Origin: Micrococcus porci
GTDB taxonomy: Bacteria; Actinomycetota; Actinomycetes; Actinomycetales; Micrococcaceae
Length of the DNA stretch: 64,000 nucleotides
Direction: 5' to 3'
Assembly (NCBI RefSeq): GCF_020097155.1
Contig: NZ_CP083691.1
Coordinates: 2,356,001-2,420,000 of the forward strand
The translations under genes were made by a program, and so were the position numbers. The notes under the pieces are model-generated. The model ran no database searches. It was not told the origin of the DNA and was given only the letters and a program-made list of their open reading frames with translations. Shown piece by piece: positions 30,659 through 39,531 of this stretch; the stretch's first letter is position 1, and every line of letters starts with the position of its first letter.

Positions 30659-31930
30659 GTGACGTCCGCCCCCGCCGACACCCCGCGCATCGACCGACGC
30701 GCCGCAACCCGTTCCCGCTGGGCCGCGACCGCGGCGTTCTTCACCAACGGCGCCCTCGCGGCCGCGATGATCCCGCACTACCCACAGGCCAAGGCCGCCT
30801 TCGGCCTCGACCCCGCGGGATTCGGGCTGCTGGTGACCGTCATGACCCTCGGCGCGGCCTGCGCGGGGCCGGCCGGCGCGCCGATCCTGCGCCGGGCCGG
30901 GTCCCGGGCCACCGTCCTCTGGGGATCCCTGGCGATCGCGGTGGTCCTCACCGGCGCCGGCCTGGCGCTGGACCTGGGCGCGCGATCCGACGCCGCGGGC
31001 CCGTGGCTGGGGGCCTATGCGGCGGCCGTGTTCGCCTCCGGCCTGTGCGACGCCGTCGTGGACACCGCACAGAACGCCCAGGGCCTGCGCGCCCAGCACG
31101 CGCTCGGCCGACCGGTGCTGACCTCGATGCACGCAGGCTGGTCCCTCGGGGCGGCCGTCGGCGCGGCGCTGGGAGCCGCCGCGGTGGGCGCGGGCGTCCC
31201 CGCCGGACTGCACCTCGGCCTCAACGGGGCCGCCTGCGTGCTCCTGCTGGCCCTGACCCTGCCCCGGTTCCTGCCGGACACCCCCGACCACGCCCCGGCC
31301 CCGGCCCTGCTGACGGCCGACGACCCCGGGCCGGAATCCGAGGCGACGCCGGCGTCGCACCGCCACCCCTGGCTCCTGCTGGCCCCCATCGTGGTGATCT
31401 CCATGGCCGGCTTCTCCGTCGAGGAGTTCGGCAACTCGTGGACGTCCCTGTTCCTCCAGGCCGAGCGTGGACTGGACCCTGCCACCGCCGGCCTGGGCGC
31501 CAGCACCCTCCTGGGCGCCCAGTTCCTCGGCCGGTTGACCGGGGATCGCGTGCTGGCCGCGCTGGGACGCACGCGCGCGCTGACCGGGGGGCTCGCCGTC
31601 GTGCTGGCGGGGCTGACGGTCACCCTGCTGGTGCCGACGCCCGCCGCGATGTTCACCGGCCTGGCGCTGGCGGGGCTGGGCTCCGCCGTCGTGGTCCCGA
31701 CCGCGTTCGCGCTCGCCGACGAGGTGCCGGGCCTGCCCGCCCAGACTGGGCTCGCGGTGGTCAGCTGGCTGATGCGCCTGGCGGGACTGGGCCTGTCCCC
31801 GCTGGTCGGCCTGCTGGCCGGCGTCCTGCCGCTCACGGCCGCGCTCGGCGCATTCGTGGTGCTGGCGGCCCTGGGGACGGTGCTGGCGCTCACCCTCCGG
31901 GCCCCGCGTCTGGCCCCCGACTTCCGCTAG
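30659..31930 (+). CDS. Major facilitator superfamily transporter, 423 residues
   Basis: A 12-helix transporter. The first half begins AATAAFFTNGALAAAMIPHY, typical of the YbjJ/FucP-like MFS proteins in which a substrate-facing helix ends in P-x-x. The second half starts LLLAPIVVISMAGFSVEEFG and contains GRLTGDRVLAALGRTRAL, the loop 8-9 equivalent of the MFS signature. The substrate is unknown; sugars or drugs are possible. It begins with GTG. A repeat with an inverted structure follows 31930 and may end transcription. Confidence 0.8.
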   Translation: MTSAPADTPRIDRRAATRSRWAATAAFFTNGALAAAMIPHYPQAKAAFGLDPAGFGLLVTVMTLGAACAGPAGAPILRRAGSRATVLWGSLAIAVVLTGAGLALDLGARSDAAGPWLGAYAAAVFASGLCDAVVDTAQNAQGLRAQHALGRPVLTSMHAGWSLGAAVGAALGAAAVGAGVPAGLHLGLNGAACVLLLALTLPRFLPDTPDHAPAPALLTADDPGPESEATPASHRHPWLLLAPIVVISMAGFSVEEFGNSWTSLFLQAERGLDPATAGLGASTLLGAQFLGRLTGDRVLAALGRTRALTGGLAVVLAGLTVTLLVPTPAAMFTGLALAGLGSAVVVPTAFALADEVPGLPAQTGLAVVSWLMRLAGLGLSPLVGLLAGVLPLTAALGAFVVLAALGTVLALTLRAPRLAPDFR

Positions 31931-31999
31931 AGGAGCAGTCGCTTCCTCGGCAATCCACCGGGATGGAAGCGACGGTCTCCTCAGCGAAAGTCCGGGGGA
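31930..31999. repeat. Palindromic intergenic repeat (copy 1)
   Basis: Arms 31930-31946 (GAGGAG, then GTCGCTTCC) and 31965-31982 (GGAAGCGACGG, then CTCCTC) pair with small interruptions. The right part, AGCGACGGTCTCCTCAGCG and then AAAGTCCGG, closely resembles the element at 35792-35820. It follows the MFS gene and faces the permease operon, so it may double as a terminator. Confidence 0.65.
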
Positions 32000-32035
32000 C
32001 GATGGCGGCGCGGCCGCGCGGACTCCGACGCCCGG

Positions 32036-32143
32036 GATGACGAGGTGTTCGACCCCGAGGCCATCGAGTCCGCCAGGGAGCGGCTCGACGCCAAGCAGAT
32101 CGCCCCGGAGGAGCGGGCGGGTCAGACGCCCGACGTCGGATGA
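32036..32143 (+). pseudogene. Coding-like tail of a lost gene
   Basis: One frame reads DDEVFDPEAIESARERLDAK, then QIAPEERAGQTPDVG and TGA. The composition looks like genuine protein, yet no start with a ribosome site is present upstream and the frame runs back into the repeat at 31930-31999. It overlaps the permease stop (32122) on the other strand. I read it as a remnant; a 33-residue GTG-started peptide (32045) is the only alternative. Confidence 0.25.
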
Positions 32144-33339
32144 ACGGCGCGTCCGCGGTGCCCGGCCCCGACGGCGAGGATGAGGCCCAGCACCGCGAAG
32201 CCCACGGCCAGCAGGCCCACCCCGCCGACGCCGCCGACCACCGTGGCCCCGTAGTCCGGCTCGAACATCCACGCCAGGCTCGCCGCGGTGATCAGACCCA
32301 TGACGACGGCCGTCGCTGCGTGGAGCATCCGGGCGCCGCCGGAGGCGTGCGCGGCGGCCGTCGCCGAGGAGATCGTGAAGTAGCCGCCCACGAACACGGA
32401 GAGCATCTCGATCGAGTCCTCGAACACCCCGGGCACGGCCAGGGAGACCACCAGCCAGGCGATCGCCAGCAGCGCCGAGACGACCTCGGCCGCGCGGAGC
32501 GGGGCCAGTACGGCAGACAGGTGGCCCCGCTCGGCCATCGCTGAGAGGCCGCGCGCCGTGGGGATCAGGGTGGAGCCGATCGCGCCCACGCAGGACACCA
32601 CGACGCCGGCCATCACCACGGGGTGTGTCAGCGCGGCGACGGCGGCCGGGTCCTCCGAGGCGCCCAGCGCCGAGAACACCAGGAAGATCGCCGCCAGCAG
32701 CCCCAGCGAGACCGCCGCGGAGCGGCGCGGAACGCCCCGGTGCGACTCCTCGGAGAGCGCGTAGACGGCGTCGAACCCCCAGAACGCGAACACGGCGAGC
32801 AGCACCGCGTGCACCCAGTCCTGCACCGTCCCCGCGGGCGGGAGCGGCGTCAGGCCCACCCGGGCCAGCACCCACGCCAGGTACGCGGTGGCCGCCACCT
32901 GGACGAGGACCCCCGCGGTCTGGACGGCCGCCGTGATCCGCACGTTCGCCGAGGCCAGGGCGGTCGCCGCCGCGATGATGCCCGCGCCGATCAGGACCTT
33001 CACGCCCGCGCCGAGCCCGGGCAGCCACGCGTCCAGGGCGACGTAGGCAAGCCCGGAGGTCGCCACGATCCCCGTGAGGGCGAGGCACCAGCCCGCCGTC
33101 CAGCCGAGCACGGGGTGGCCCGTGACCGCCCACGAGTACACGGACCCCTTGTCCGGCTCACGCTCGTCGTTCGCGGACATCCCCGCCCACACGCCGAGGA
33201 TCGGCAGCAGCGCCAGCAGGTAGGCCAGCGGCGCCCCCGAGCCCACCAGGCCGACGACGAGCGGCACCGTCACGACGGCGGAGTAGACCGGCGCCACCGA
33301 CGAGGTGGACACGGACACGGACTGGTGCGTGCTCAGCAC
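32122..33339 (-). CDS. APC-superfamily amino acid permease, 405 residues
   Basis: An inner-membrane transporter with about 11-12 helices. It starts GTG 33339 with AGGAGG six bases ahead, opening STSSVAPVYSAVVTVPLVVG. The EEREPDKGSVYSW-like segment NDEREPDKGSVYSWA and VFAFWGFDAVYALSEESHRG are APC family signatures: the G-x-x-Y-x-W after helix 2 and the G-F-D-x-x-x-x-x-x-E-E of helix 6. It follows the ATP-grasp gene by 11 bases, so it may carry a polyamine, amino acid or peptide linked to that enzyme. The substrate is not readable. Confidence 0.8.
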   Translation of the reverse strand: MLSTHQSVSVSTSSVAPVYSAVVTVPLVVGLVGSGAPLAYLLALLPILGVWAGMSANDEREPDKGSVYSWAVTGHPVLGWTAGWCLALTGIVATSGLAYVALDAWLPGLGAGVKVLIGAGIIAAATALASANVRITAAVQTAGVLVQVAATAYLAWVLARVGLTPLPPAGTVQDWVHAVLLAVFAFWGFDAVYALSEESHRGVPRRSAAVSLGLLAAIFLVFSALGASEDPAAVAALTHPVVMAGVVVSCVGAIGSTLIPTARGLSAMAERGHLSAVLAPLRAAEVVSALLAIAWLVVSLAVPGVFEDSIEMLSVFVGGYFTISSATAAAHASGGARMLHAATAVVMGLITAASLAWMFEPDYGATVVGGVGGVGLLAVGFAVLGLILAVGAGHRGRAVHPTSGV

Positions 33340-33350
33340 GGGAGGCCTCC

Positions 33351-34556
33351 TCAGCCGTCGATGATGTTCGGGACGAACCGGCACAGGGCGTCGGTGACGG
33401 GGCCGTCCGACTCGCGGATGCCCACCCCGAAGCACTCGTCCCCGACCATCCAGGTGCCCAGCACCGGGCGGTTGGGGGCGCCGTCGGGCGCCGGGAAGTC
33501 CGGCAGGCCGTGGAACTGCTGGTACACGTGCCCCTCCGCACCCCAGCGGCCCGCGGCGGAGCTGACGTCCCCGGCGCGGGAACGGATCTCGATGCCCGCG
33601 CCCTCGCGGCCGTGCAGCGGCTTCCGGACCCACTCGCGCAGGCCGCCCCGGTCGTTCAGGAACGTGGGCAGCAGCAGCTCATGGCCCGGGTAGAGGTGCC
33701 ACAGGGCCGCGGTGAGCGCCTTGGTGGAGAGGAGCATCTTCCAGGGCGGCTCGATCCACCGGACCTCGTCGTCGAGCTTCAGCCGCGGCCCGAAGCGCTC
33801 GGTGACCATGTCCTCCCACGGGTACAGCTTGAAGATCCGGCGCAGGTACCGCAGGTCCGCGCCCACGAAGCGCAGCCGCTCCGTGTCGAAGCCGATCTGG
33901 CTCATCAGCAGGGACTCCCCCCTGACGCCGGCCTGCTCGGCGGCGTCGCGCAGCACCGCCACGGTCATGGCGTCCTCGCCGGTCTCGTCCAGCTCGGTGT
34001 GGGCGAAGTGCACGCGCGCCGGGGTCCCGTCCGCCTCCGGCGGGGCGATCCGCCGCCAGCGGTCCGTCAGCGCCTCGAAGATCCCGTTCCACTGGTCCAC
34101 GGCGTCCCCGAACACGTCCTCCTTCCAGAACCACTGGCACACCGCGGCCTCCACCAGCCCGGTGGGCGTGTCCGCGTTGTACTCCAGGAGCTTGGTCGGC
34201 GCGTCCGGGCCGGAGTAGACCAGGTCGAAGCGCCCGTAGAGGCTCGGCTCCCCGGCGTTCAGGGAGTCGACGGCGAGCTGCGCCGCCTCCCGGGGGATGC
34301 CGAGTGCCCGCCACGGCGAGCCGGGGACGGACTGCTCGTCCGCGAGGAAGCGGGCGGCCTCCAGGGACATGGCGTGCAGCCGCTCCGAGGCCTGTTCCAG
34401 GTGCTCCACCTCGGCCATGGTCAGCGCGTAGCAGGCGGACTCGTTCCAGTAGTGGGTGACGGTCCCGTCCGGGTGGACGGTCTCGTCGAACACGAGCCCC
34501 TGGGAGGCGATGGTGCGCTCCCAGCCGGGGCGGGGGGCCATGACGCGGCGTTCCAT
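33351..34556 (-). CDS. Glutathionylspermidine-synthase family (YgiC/YjfC-like) ATP-grasp protein
   Basis: A 401-residue member of the GSP-synthase fold. Motifs are LVFDETVHPDGTVTHYWNES, YSGPDAPTKLLEYNADTPTG (with the family E-x-N-A-D-T-P), QIGFDTERLRFVGADLRYLR, LYPWEDMVTERFG, VRKPLHGREGAGIEI and LGTWMVGDECFGVGIRESDG. It lacks an amidase domain. Actinobacteria do not make glutathione, so the ligated substrate must differ; a peptide-polyamine or amino acid bond is inferred. ATG 34556 is chosen because GAGGAG precedes it. Neighbours are a YgiB-like lipoprotein upstream and a permease downstream. Confidence 0.85.
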   Translation of the reverse strand: MERRVMAPRPGWERTIASQGLVFDETVHPDGTVTHYWNESACYALTMAEVEHLEQASERLHAMSLEAARFLADEQSVPGSPWRALGIPREAAQLAVDSLNAGEPSLYGRFDLVYSGPDAPTKLLEYNADTPTGLVEAAVCQWFWKEDVFGDAVDQWNGIFEALTDRWRRIAPPEADGTPARVHFAHTELDETGEDAMTVAVLRDAAEQAGVRGESLLMSQIGFDTERLRFVGADLRYLRRIFKLYPWEDMVTERFGPRLKLDDEVRWIEPPWKMLLSTKALTAALWHLYPGHELLLPTFLNDRGGLREWVRKPLHGREGAGIEIRSRAGDVSSAAGRWGAEGHVYQQFHGLPDFPAPDGAPNRPVLGTWMVGDECFGVGIRESDGPVTDALCRFVPNIIDG

Positions 34557-34610
34557 GGGGTCTCCTCGGGTGCGGGCAGGCGGCGGGGGCAATGCGGGGC
34601 GCGGGGGGGC

Positions 34611-35039
34611 TCAGGAGCCGGCGCCGCCGCCCTTGGAGCCGAAGCCGCCCCTGGACACGGTGCCGGACTTCGCGAACTCCCCTCCGGAGGACGGGACCTT
34701 CGTGGTGGTGCCCGTCCCGGGGCGGGTCGTGAGGCCTCCGCCGGCGCGTTGGCCGACGGCCGGGACGGTGCGCCCGCCGGCGAGCGGGATGAAGTACCAG
34801 CCCGTGCGGTGGCCGGCGTGGGCGTGGGAGGTGCCGGCGGAGTCGTCGCAGTCCTCGTCCGGCACGCGCTCCTGCGTGGTCTCGTCCCGGCAGACCTGCG
34901 CATAGTCCTCGGAGGTCTGCCGGTAGTCGGGGTCCGGGCCGCAGCCGGTCATCGCGGCGGCCAGGGCGAGGGTGCCGCCGAGGGCGAGGGTGCGCGAGGC
35001 CCGACGGCGGAGGAGCGGCGTCGGGAAGGTGTCGGTCAT
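34611..35039 (-). CDS. Lipoprotein, YgiB/DUF1190-like, 142 residues
   Basis: The signal peptide (LLRRRASRTLALGGTLALAA) ends in a lipobox AAMTGC, so the mature protein is anchored on the outer face of the membrane. Then come DPDYRQTSEDYAQVCRDETT and RVPDEDCDDSAG with two further cysteines, a HAHAGHRTGWYFIPLAGG segment and a Gly/Ser/Thr-rich tail ending GGFGSKGGGAGS. In enterobacteria ygiB, a gene with this pattern (D-Y-x-x-x-x-x-C, then W-Y-P and a glycine-rich end), precedes ygiC, the homologue of the next gene here, which supports the assignment. Function unknown. Confidence 0.7.
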   Translation of the reverse strand: MTDTFPTPLLRRRASRTLALGGTLALAAAMTGCGPDPDYRQTSEDYAQVCRDETTQERVPDEDCDDSAGTSHAHAGHRTGWYFIPLAGGRTVPAVGQRAGGGLTTRPGTGTTTKVPSSGGEFAKSGTVSRGGFGSKGGGAGS

Positions 35040-35083
35040 GGATCCATTCTGCCGTGCCCCGGCCGTGTGCCGGGCCGAGGGGC

Positions 35084-35725
35084 TCAGTCGTCGTCGAACT
35101 CGCCGGCGAGGGCCTGCGCCGCGAGGCGCTCCTCCGTGGCGGCCTGCCAGACCTCCTTGGCGGCGCCGCCGTTGAGCACCACCAGCAGCACGCCCACGAT
35201 GATGTCCGCCCAGCCGGAGGCGGTCAGCGCGGTCGCCCCGGCCAGGGCGATCAGCACGATGCCGGCGATCAGGTCGTTGCGGGCGGCGAGCCATGCCGCC
35301 CGCGTGAGGGATCCGCCGTCGGCTCGGAAGCGGGCCAGCAGGCCCACGCACACCAGGTTGACCAGCAGGGATCCGACGCCGGTCCAGAACAGGGGGCCGG
35401 TGGCGGGCGGCTCGGGGTCGCCGACCTTCACCGCGGCCATCGCGAGCGCGGCGATCGCCGGGAGCACGATGATCCCGGCCATCACCTTGCCGACGCGCGC
35501 CCGCCGGGCCAGCGGCCAGCCGAGGGCGATCACGATGAGCATGTTCACCGCGAAGTCCTCGAAGAAGTCCACGGAGTCCGCCACCAGGGACACCGAGCCG
35601 ATGCCGAGCGCCACGCCGATCTCCACGAGCATGTAGGCGAGGTTCAGCAGGGACACCGCGAGGACGGTGCCACGCAGGGCGCGCACGCGGGCGGGGTCGG
35701 GCCGGGGATGCGAGGTCTCCGTCAT
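35084..35725 (-). CDS. Cation-diffusion-facilitator-like membrane protein, 213 residues
   Basis: Five to six transmembrane segments. The first half reads LRGTVLAVSLLNLAYMLVEI, then SVSLVADSVDFFEDFAVNML, which carries the D-S-x-D metal motif of CDF exporters (usual form H/D-S-x-x-x-x-x-D). Later comes AWLAARNDLIAGIVLIALAG with N-D in the place of the second metal pair. The C-terminal cytosolic domain of classical CDF proteins is missing, so this is a short form. Zinc or another divalent metal is the likely cargo. Of three in-frame ATGs, 35725 is chosen, as it has the best spacing from GGAGAG. Confidence 0.75.
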   Translation of the reverse strand: MTETSHPRPDPARVRALRGTVLAVSLLNLAYMLVEIGVALGIGSVSLVADSVDFFEDFAVNMLIVIALGWPLARRARVGKVMAGIIVLPAIAALAMAAVKVGDPEPPATGPLFWTGVGSLLVNLVCVGLLARFRADGGSLTRAAWLAARNDLIAGIVLIALAGATALTASGWADIIVGVLLVVLNGGAAKEVWQAATEERLAAQALAGEFDDD

Positions 35726-35742
35726 GGCATCCATCATCTCTC

Positions 35743-35816
35743 CACTTTCGCTCGACGAACCGTCGCAACTTCGCCGACGTCGTGCCGAGGTAGCGACGGT
35801 GTCCCGAGCGAAAGTG
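35743..35816. repeat. Palindromic intergenic repeat (copy 2), nested perfect inverted repeats
   Basis: Outer arms CACTTTCGCTCG (35743-35754) and CGAGCGAAAGTG (35805-35816), and inner arms ACCGTCGC (35759-35766) and GCGACGGT (35793-35800), are all perfect. The right half is shared with the repeat at 31965-31999. The site lies between the CDF-like gene and the GNAT gene, in the leader of the former. Confidence 0.85.
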
Positions 35817-35854
35817 CGGGGCGCGGGGGCGCGCGGGAGCAGGGTCGGGAGGGG

Positions 35855-36943
35855 TCAGGAGGGGTCGGTCGCCCAGACGCGGGTGTCCACGAGCGTGCCC
35901 GCCGCGCGCTTGGCCAGCAGCGCGTCGAGGATCGGCTCCAGGGCGGTCATCGCCTCGTCGGCCTCGACCTGCACGGGGTGCTGGGCCACCAGCAGGGCGA
36001 GCAGGTCGCCCACGGCCAGCTGGGCCTCCTCGAGGCCCAGGGACGGGTCCCAGCCGAGCAGCACGTCCGCGGGGGCGTCCTGCCGCTCGGCCGTGTAGGA
36101 CACCGCGAACGCCTGGATCGTCCCGCCCTCCTCGCGCGGGGCGTCGCGGAGCACGACGGCGCCGGCCGCCCCGGTCTGCGGGCCGAGGATCAGCTGCTGG
36201 GCCGCCCCCACGGACATCTGCGAGGGGTCCCACGCGTGGGCGGCGTCGTAGAACGCGGCCACGGCGCGGGTGAGCTCGACGGAGCCGGTGGAGATCTCCT
36301 CCAGCACGCGCCCCTCCGGGTGCTCCTCGTCCCGCAGCGCGGGCAGGGCGATCACGCCGGGGGCCACGGCGATCCGCCGCGAGCGCTGCACGGGCGTGAA
36401 CCCGGCCGCCACGAGGAACCGCTCGGTGGCGGCGACCTGCGCGGCGTGCGCTTCCGCCCCGGCCGCGCCGGCCTCCGGGGCCTCCCCCGGAGCCGCCTCC
36501 ACGACCTCCCCGCCGCCCACGGGCACGCGGGAGGCGACGGCGAAGCGCGCCTTCAGCTCCGTCGTCGGCACGGCGCCGGCCTCGTGGGCCGCGGCGACGA
36601 GCCCGCGCAGCGCCTCCAGCAGGGCGCGGCCCACGCCACGGCCGCGGACCGTGCGGGCGACCTCGCCGTAGACCCAGAGACGTCCCGGGTGCAGGGGCTG
36701 CGCGAACGCCACGGCGGCGCCCACGGGGACGCCGTCCTCCTCGGCCACGAGCGTGCGCCGCCACGGGGAGTCCGCGTCGGCCGCGAGCATGGCCCGGTCC
36801 TGGTGCTGCTGCACGTCGGCCGGGTCCCCCCAGACCTCGAGCAGGCGCAGGTCGTCGCCCTCCGCCCAGGGGCGGAGGACCACCTCGCCGCCGGAGACGG
36901 CGGCGGTCAGGGCGGGGGCGTCGTCGTCGTGCCGGGGGCTCAC
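35855..36943 (-). CDS. Tandem GNAT-type acetyltransferase, 362 residues
   Basis: The N-terminal GNAT domain is clear: [60 protein letters not shown] (the R-x-x-G-x-G acetyl-CoA loop). The C-terminal half ([40 protein letters not shown]) has a second, degenerate copy of the fold, ending in an L-x-x-x-L-x-A-x-HP helix. The start GTG overlaps the glyS stop by four bases (GTGA), so it is translated after glyS. The acceptor substrate is unknown. Confidence 0.75.
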   Translation of the reverse strand: MSPRHDDDAPALTAAVSGGEVVLRPWAEGDDLRLLEVWGDPADVQQHQDRAMLAADADSPWRRTLVAEEDGVPVGAAVAFAQPLHPGRLWVYGEVARTVRGRGVGRALLEALRGLVAAAHEAGAVPTTELKARFAVASRVPVGGGEVVEAAPGEAPEAGAAGAEAHAAQVAATERFLVAAGFTPVQRSRRIAVAPGVIALPALRDEEHPEGRVLEEISTGSVELTRAVAAFYDAAHAWDPSQMSVGAAQQLILGPQTGAAGAVVLRDAPREEGGTIQAFAVSYTAERQDAPADVLLGWDPSLGLEEAQLAVGDLLALLVAQHPVQVEADEAMTALEPILDALLAKRAAGTLVDTRVWATDPS

Positions 36944-38322
36944 TTGGTCAGCCGCTCCGCGAGGTAGGCGCGGACCTGGGCGAGGGCCACGCGCTCCTGG
37001 GACATGGTGTCGCGCTCGCGGATGGTCACGGACTGGTCCTCGAGGGTGTCGAAGTCCACGGTGATGCAGAACGGGGTGCCGATCTCGTCCTGGCGGCGGT
37101 AGCGGCGGCCGATGGCGCCGGAGTCGTCCGTCTCGATGTTCCAGTGCGCGCGCAGCTCGGCGGCCAGCCTCTGGGAGGGCTCCTGCAGCTCCAGCTTCTT
37201 GGACAGCGGCAGCACGGCGGCCTTGACCGGCGCCAGGCGCGGGTCCAGCTTGAGCACGGTGCGCACGTCCACGCCGCCCTTGGCGTTGGGGGCCTCGTCC
37301 TCGGTGTAGGCGTCCACGAGGAACGCCATCATGGAGCGGGTCAGGCCGAAGGACGGCTCGATCACGTACGGCGTGTAGTGCACGTCGTTGGCCTGGTCGA
37401 AGTACTGCAGCTTCGCGCCGGAGGCGTTCGCGTGGGACGTGAGGTCGTAGTCGGTGCGGTTCGCGACGCCCATGAGCTCGCCCCAGCCGTCGCCCCCGGC
37501 GAAGCCGAACCGGTACTCCAGGTCGATGGTGCCGTCCGAGTAGTGGGCGCGCTCCTCCTCCGGGACGTCGAACTTCCGCAGGTTCGCCGGGTCGATGCCG
37601 AGGTCGATGAACCAGTCCCAGCAGGCCTCGACCCAGGTGTCGAAGTGCTCCTTCGCCTCCGCCGGGGGCACGAAGTACTCGATCTCCATCTGCTCGAACT
37701 CGCGGGTGCGGAAGATGAAGTTGCCGGGGGTGATCTCGTTGCGGAACGCCTTGCCGATCTGGCCGATGCCGAACGGCGGCTTCTTGCGGGAGGCGCCCAG
37801 CACGTTGAGGAAGTTCACGAAGATGCCCTGCGCCGTCTCCGGGCGCATGTAGTGCAGGCCCTCCTCGTTGTCCACGGGGCCGAGGTAGGTCTTGACCAGG
37901 CCGGAGAACATCTGCGGCTCGGTCCACTTGCCGGTGGTGCCGCAGTCGGGGCAGGTGATCTCCTCCATGCCGGCGGCGGCGCGGCCCTTCTTGGCCTCGA
38001 ACGCCTCGAGCAGGTGGTCCTGGCGGTGGCGCCTGTGGCACTGCTGGCACTCGACCAGCGGGTCGGTGAACGTGGCCACGTGGCCGGAGGCCTCCCAGAC
38101 CTGGCGCGGCAGGATGATGGAGGAGTCCAGGCCCACCATGTCCTCACGGGAGCGCACGAAGGTCCGCCACCACTCGGCCTTGATGTTCTCCTTGAGCTCG
38201 ACGCCGAGGGGCCCGTAGTCCCACGCGGAGCGGGAGCCGCCGTAGATGTCACCGGCCTGGAACACGAAGCCGCGGCGCTTGGCCAGGTTGATCACGTTGT
38301 CCAGCGGGGACTTGGCAGCCAT
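36940..38322 (-). CDS. glyS: Glycyl-tRNA synthetase (dimeric type)
   Basis: Class II synthetase of the alpha2 type, charging tRNA-Gly. Its 460 residues include [34 protein letters not shown] (motif 1 region), a zinc-like insertion with CQQCHRRH and [57 protein letters not shown] (motif 2), [29 protein letters not shown] (motif 3) and the C-terminal anticodon-binding domain (VAVLPLSKK equivalent [11 protein letters not shown]). The start is ATG 38322. Confidence 0.95.
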   Translation of the reverse strand: MAAKSPLDNVINLAKRRGFVFQAGDIYGGSRSAWDYGPLGVELKENIKAEWWRTFVRSREDMVGLDSSIILPRQVWEASGHVATFTDPLVECQQCHRRHRQDHLLEAFEAKKGRAAAGMEEITCPDCGTTGKWTEPQMFSGLVKTYLGPVDNEEGLHYMRPETAQGIFVNFLNVLGASRKKPPFGIGQIGKAFRNEITPGNFIFRTREFEQMEIEYFVPPAEAKEHFDTWVEACWDWFIDLGIDPANLRKFDVPEEERAHYSDGTIDLEYRFGFAGGDGWGELMGVANRTDYDLTSHANASGAKLQYFDQANDVHYTPYVIEPSFGLTRSMMAFLVDAYTEDEAPNAKGGVDVRTVLKLDPRLAPVKAAVLPLSKKLELQEPSQRLAAELRAHWNIETDDSGAIGRRYRRQDEIGTPFCITVDFDTLEDQSVTIRERDTMSQERVALAQVRAYLAERLTK

Positions 38323-38371
38323 GGGGGCATCACTTCCGTCGTTCGGTGCAGCGGGGGACCACGACGACGAC

Positions 38372-38399
38372 GGCGCGCCCGGGCTCTGCGGGGCGCGCC
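38372..38399. other. GC-rich hairpin in the divergent glyS / S4-gene intergenic region
   Basis: Arms GGCGCGCCC (38372-38380) and GGGCGCGCC (38391-38399) are perfect. It lies in the 118 bases between the divergent starts of glyS and the S4-domain gene, so it cannot be an ordinary 3'-end terminator. It may be a leader structure of glyS. No T-box is recognisable. Confidence 0.35.
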
Positions 38400-38440
38400 T
38401 CGTCTCGTCGCGGACCAGCCTACCGGGGACAATGGGGGCC

Positions 38441-38677
38441 ATGACCTCCTCTTCCGACGTCCAGCCCCTGCCGATCCGCGACGAGTCCATCCGCCTGGGA
38501 CAGGCGCTCAAGCTCGCGAGCCTCGTGGAGGACGGCGCGATGGCCCGGGACGTCGTCCAGGACGGGATGGTGTCCGTGAACGGCGAGGTGGAGACCCGCC
38601 GCGGCCGGCAGCTCCACGACGGGGACGTCGTCGAGTTCAACGGCGAGGAGATCGTGGTCGAGGCCGGCCAGTCCTGA
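38441..38677 (+). CDS. S4-domain RNA-binding protein, 78 residues
   Basis: A compact S4 RNA-binding fold: [59 protein letters not shown]. This is the same pattern as in the small proteins YaaA/RlbA/YbcJ. It probably binds structured RNA such as rRNA or a stalled nascent-chain complex. An in-frame ATG at 38432 would add three residues. Confidence 0.85.
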   Translation: MTSSSDVQPLPIRDESIRLGQALKLASLVEDGAMARDVVQDGMVSVNGEVETRRGRQLHDGDVVEFNGEEIVVEAGQS

Positions 38678-38735
38678 GCGGGGGGCGGACCGCCGCCGCC
38701 CTCGGGCCCGGGGCTGAGCCCCGGGCCGGCAGGCC

Positions 38736-39422
38736 TCAGAGCACGACGTGCGTGAGGTACTCCCGGACGTGCCCGAGCTCCTGCGGGCTGATGGCGTGCG
38801 GCAGGCCCGCGTAGACGACCTTGGTGAGGTCGGTGTGGGCGGTGAGCCAGCCGTGGGACTCCTCCACGCGCTGCGCGGAGATGATCGGGTCCTCCTGACC
38901 GCGGCCCCAGAAGACCTTCGGCGTGACGGCATCCACGGTCTCGTCGGCGGGGAACAGGCCCTCGAGCTCGGGCTCGACGTGCAGCGGGTCCACGACGAAG
39001 CCGGAGAGCGCCACGGTGGCGGCGTAGGCGGCCGGGTCCAGCCGCAGCAGGGAGGTGGCCATGGCCATGCCCTGGGAGAAGCCGAGCAGGCTCACCGTGC
39101 GGAAGCCGCCGCTCACGCCCGGCAGCCAGGCGTGCAGGTCCTCGACGGCGGCGCGCACGGCCCCGGCGTCCGAGCCGATCTCCCCGGTGGCCGGGTCCTG
39201 GGTGAGGGGGAACCAGGCGGCGCCGCCCTGCGGCAGGTCCATCGGGGCGCGCACGGCCAGGGCCGTGAAGGCCTCGGGCAGCTGGGGCACCAGGCCGAAC
39301 AGGTCGTCCTCGTCGGCGCCGTAGCCGTGGAGGAGCACGAGCAGGTGCTCGGTGCGCTCGCCCTCCGGGCGGGACCAGCGGACGGCGAAGGGGGCGGGGT
39401 CGCGGGGGGTGGTGTCGTTCAC
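38736..39422 (-). CDS. Carboxylesterase / phospholipase of the alpha/beta-hydrolase fold
   Basis: 228 residues. [20 protein letters not shown] is the oxyanion-hole region. [16 protein letters not shown] carries the nucleophile Ser in G-x-S-x-[15 protein letters not shown] the acid Asp, and [14 protein letters not shown] the His. This is the abhydrolase_2 (YpfH, acyl-protein thioesterase-like) pattern. It is cytosolic. The natural ester is not known. It is divergent from the GDSL hydrolase gene. Confidence 0.85.
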   Translation of the reverse strand: MNDTTPRDPAPFAVRWSRPEGERTEHLLVLLHGYGADEDDLFGLVPQLPEAFTALAVRAPMDLPQGGAAWFPLTQDPATGEIGSDAGAVRAAVEDLHAWLPGVSGGFRTVSLLGFSQGMAMATSLLRLDPAAYAATVALSGFVVDPLHVEPELEGLFPADETVDAVTPKVFWGRGQEDPIISAQRVEESHGWLTAHTDLTKVVYAGLPHAISPQELGHVREYLTHVVL

Positions 39423-39531
39423 GGGGCGACTCTACGCGGGCGTGCCAGGAGGCACTCGGCGTGCGCTGCGGGTGACCGGGGGACACGGTGTCGGCTGGCC
39501 CCCGGCCCCGCCCGTCGGCATCATGGAGACC

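Noticed and set aside
38323..38440. T-box leader for glyS
   Set aside because: The 118-base gap is too short and shows neither the T-box core nor a specifier loop, only a GC hairpin.
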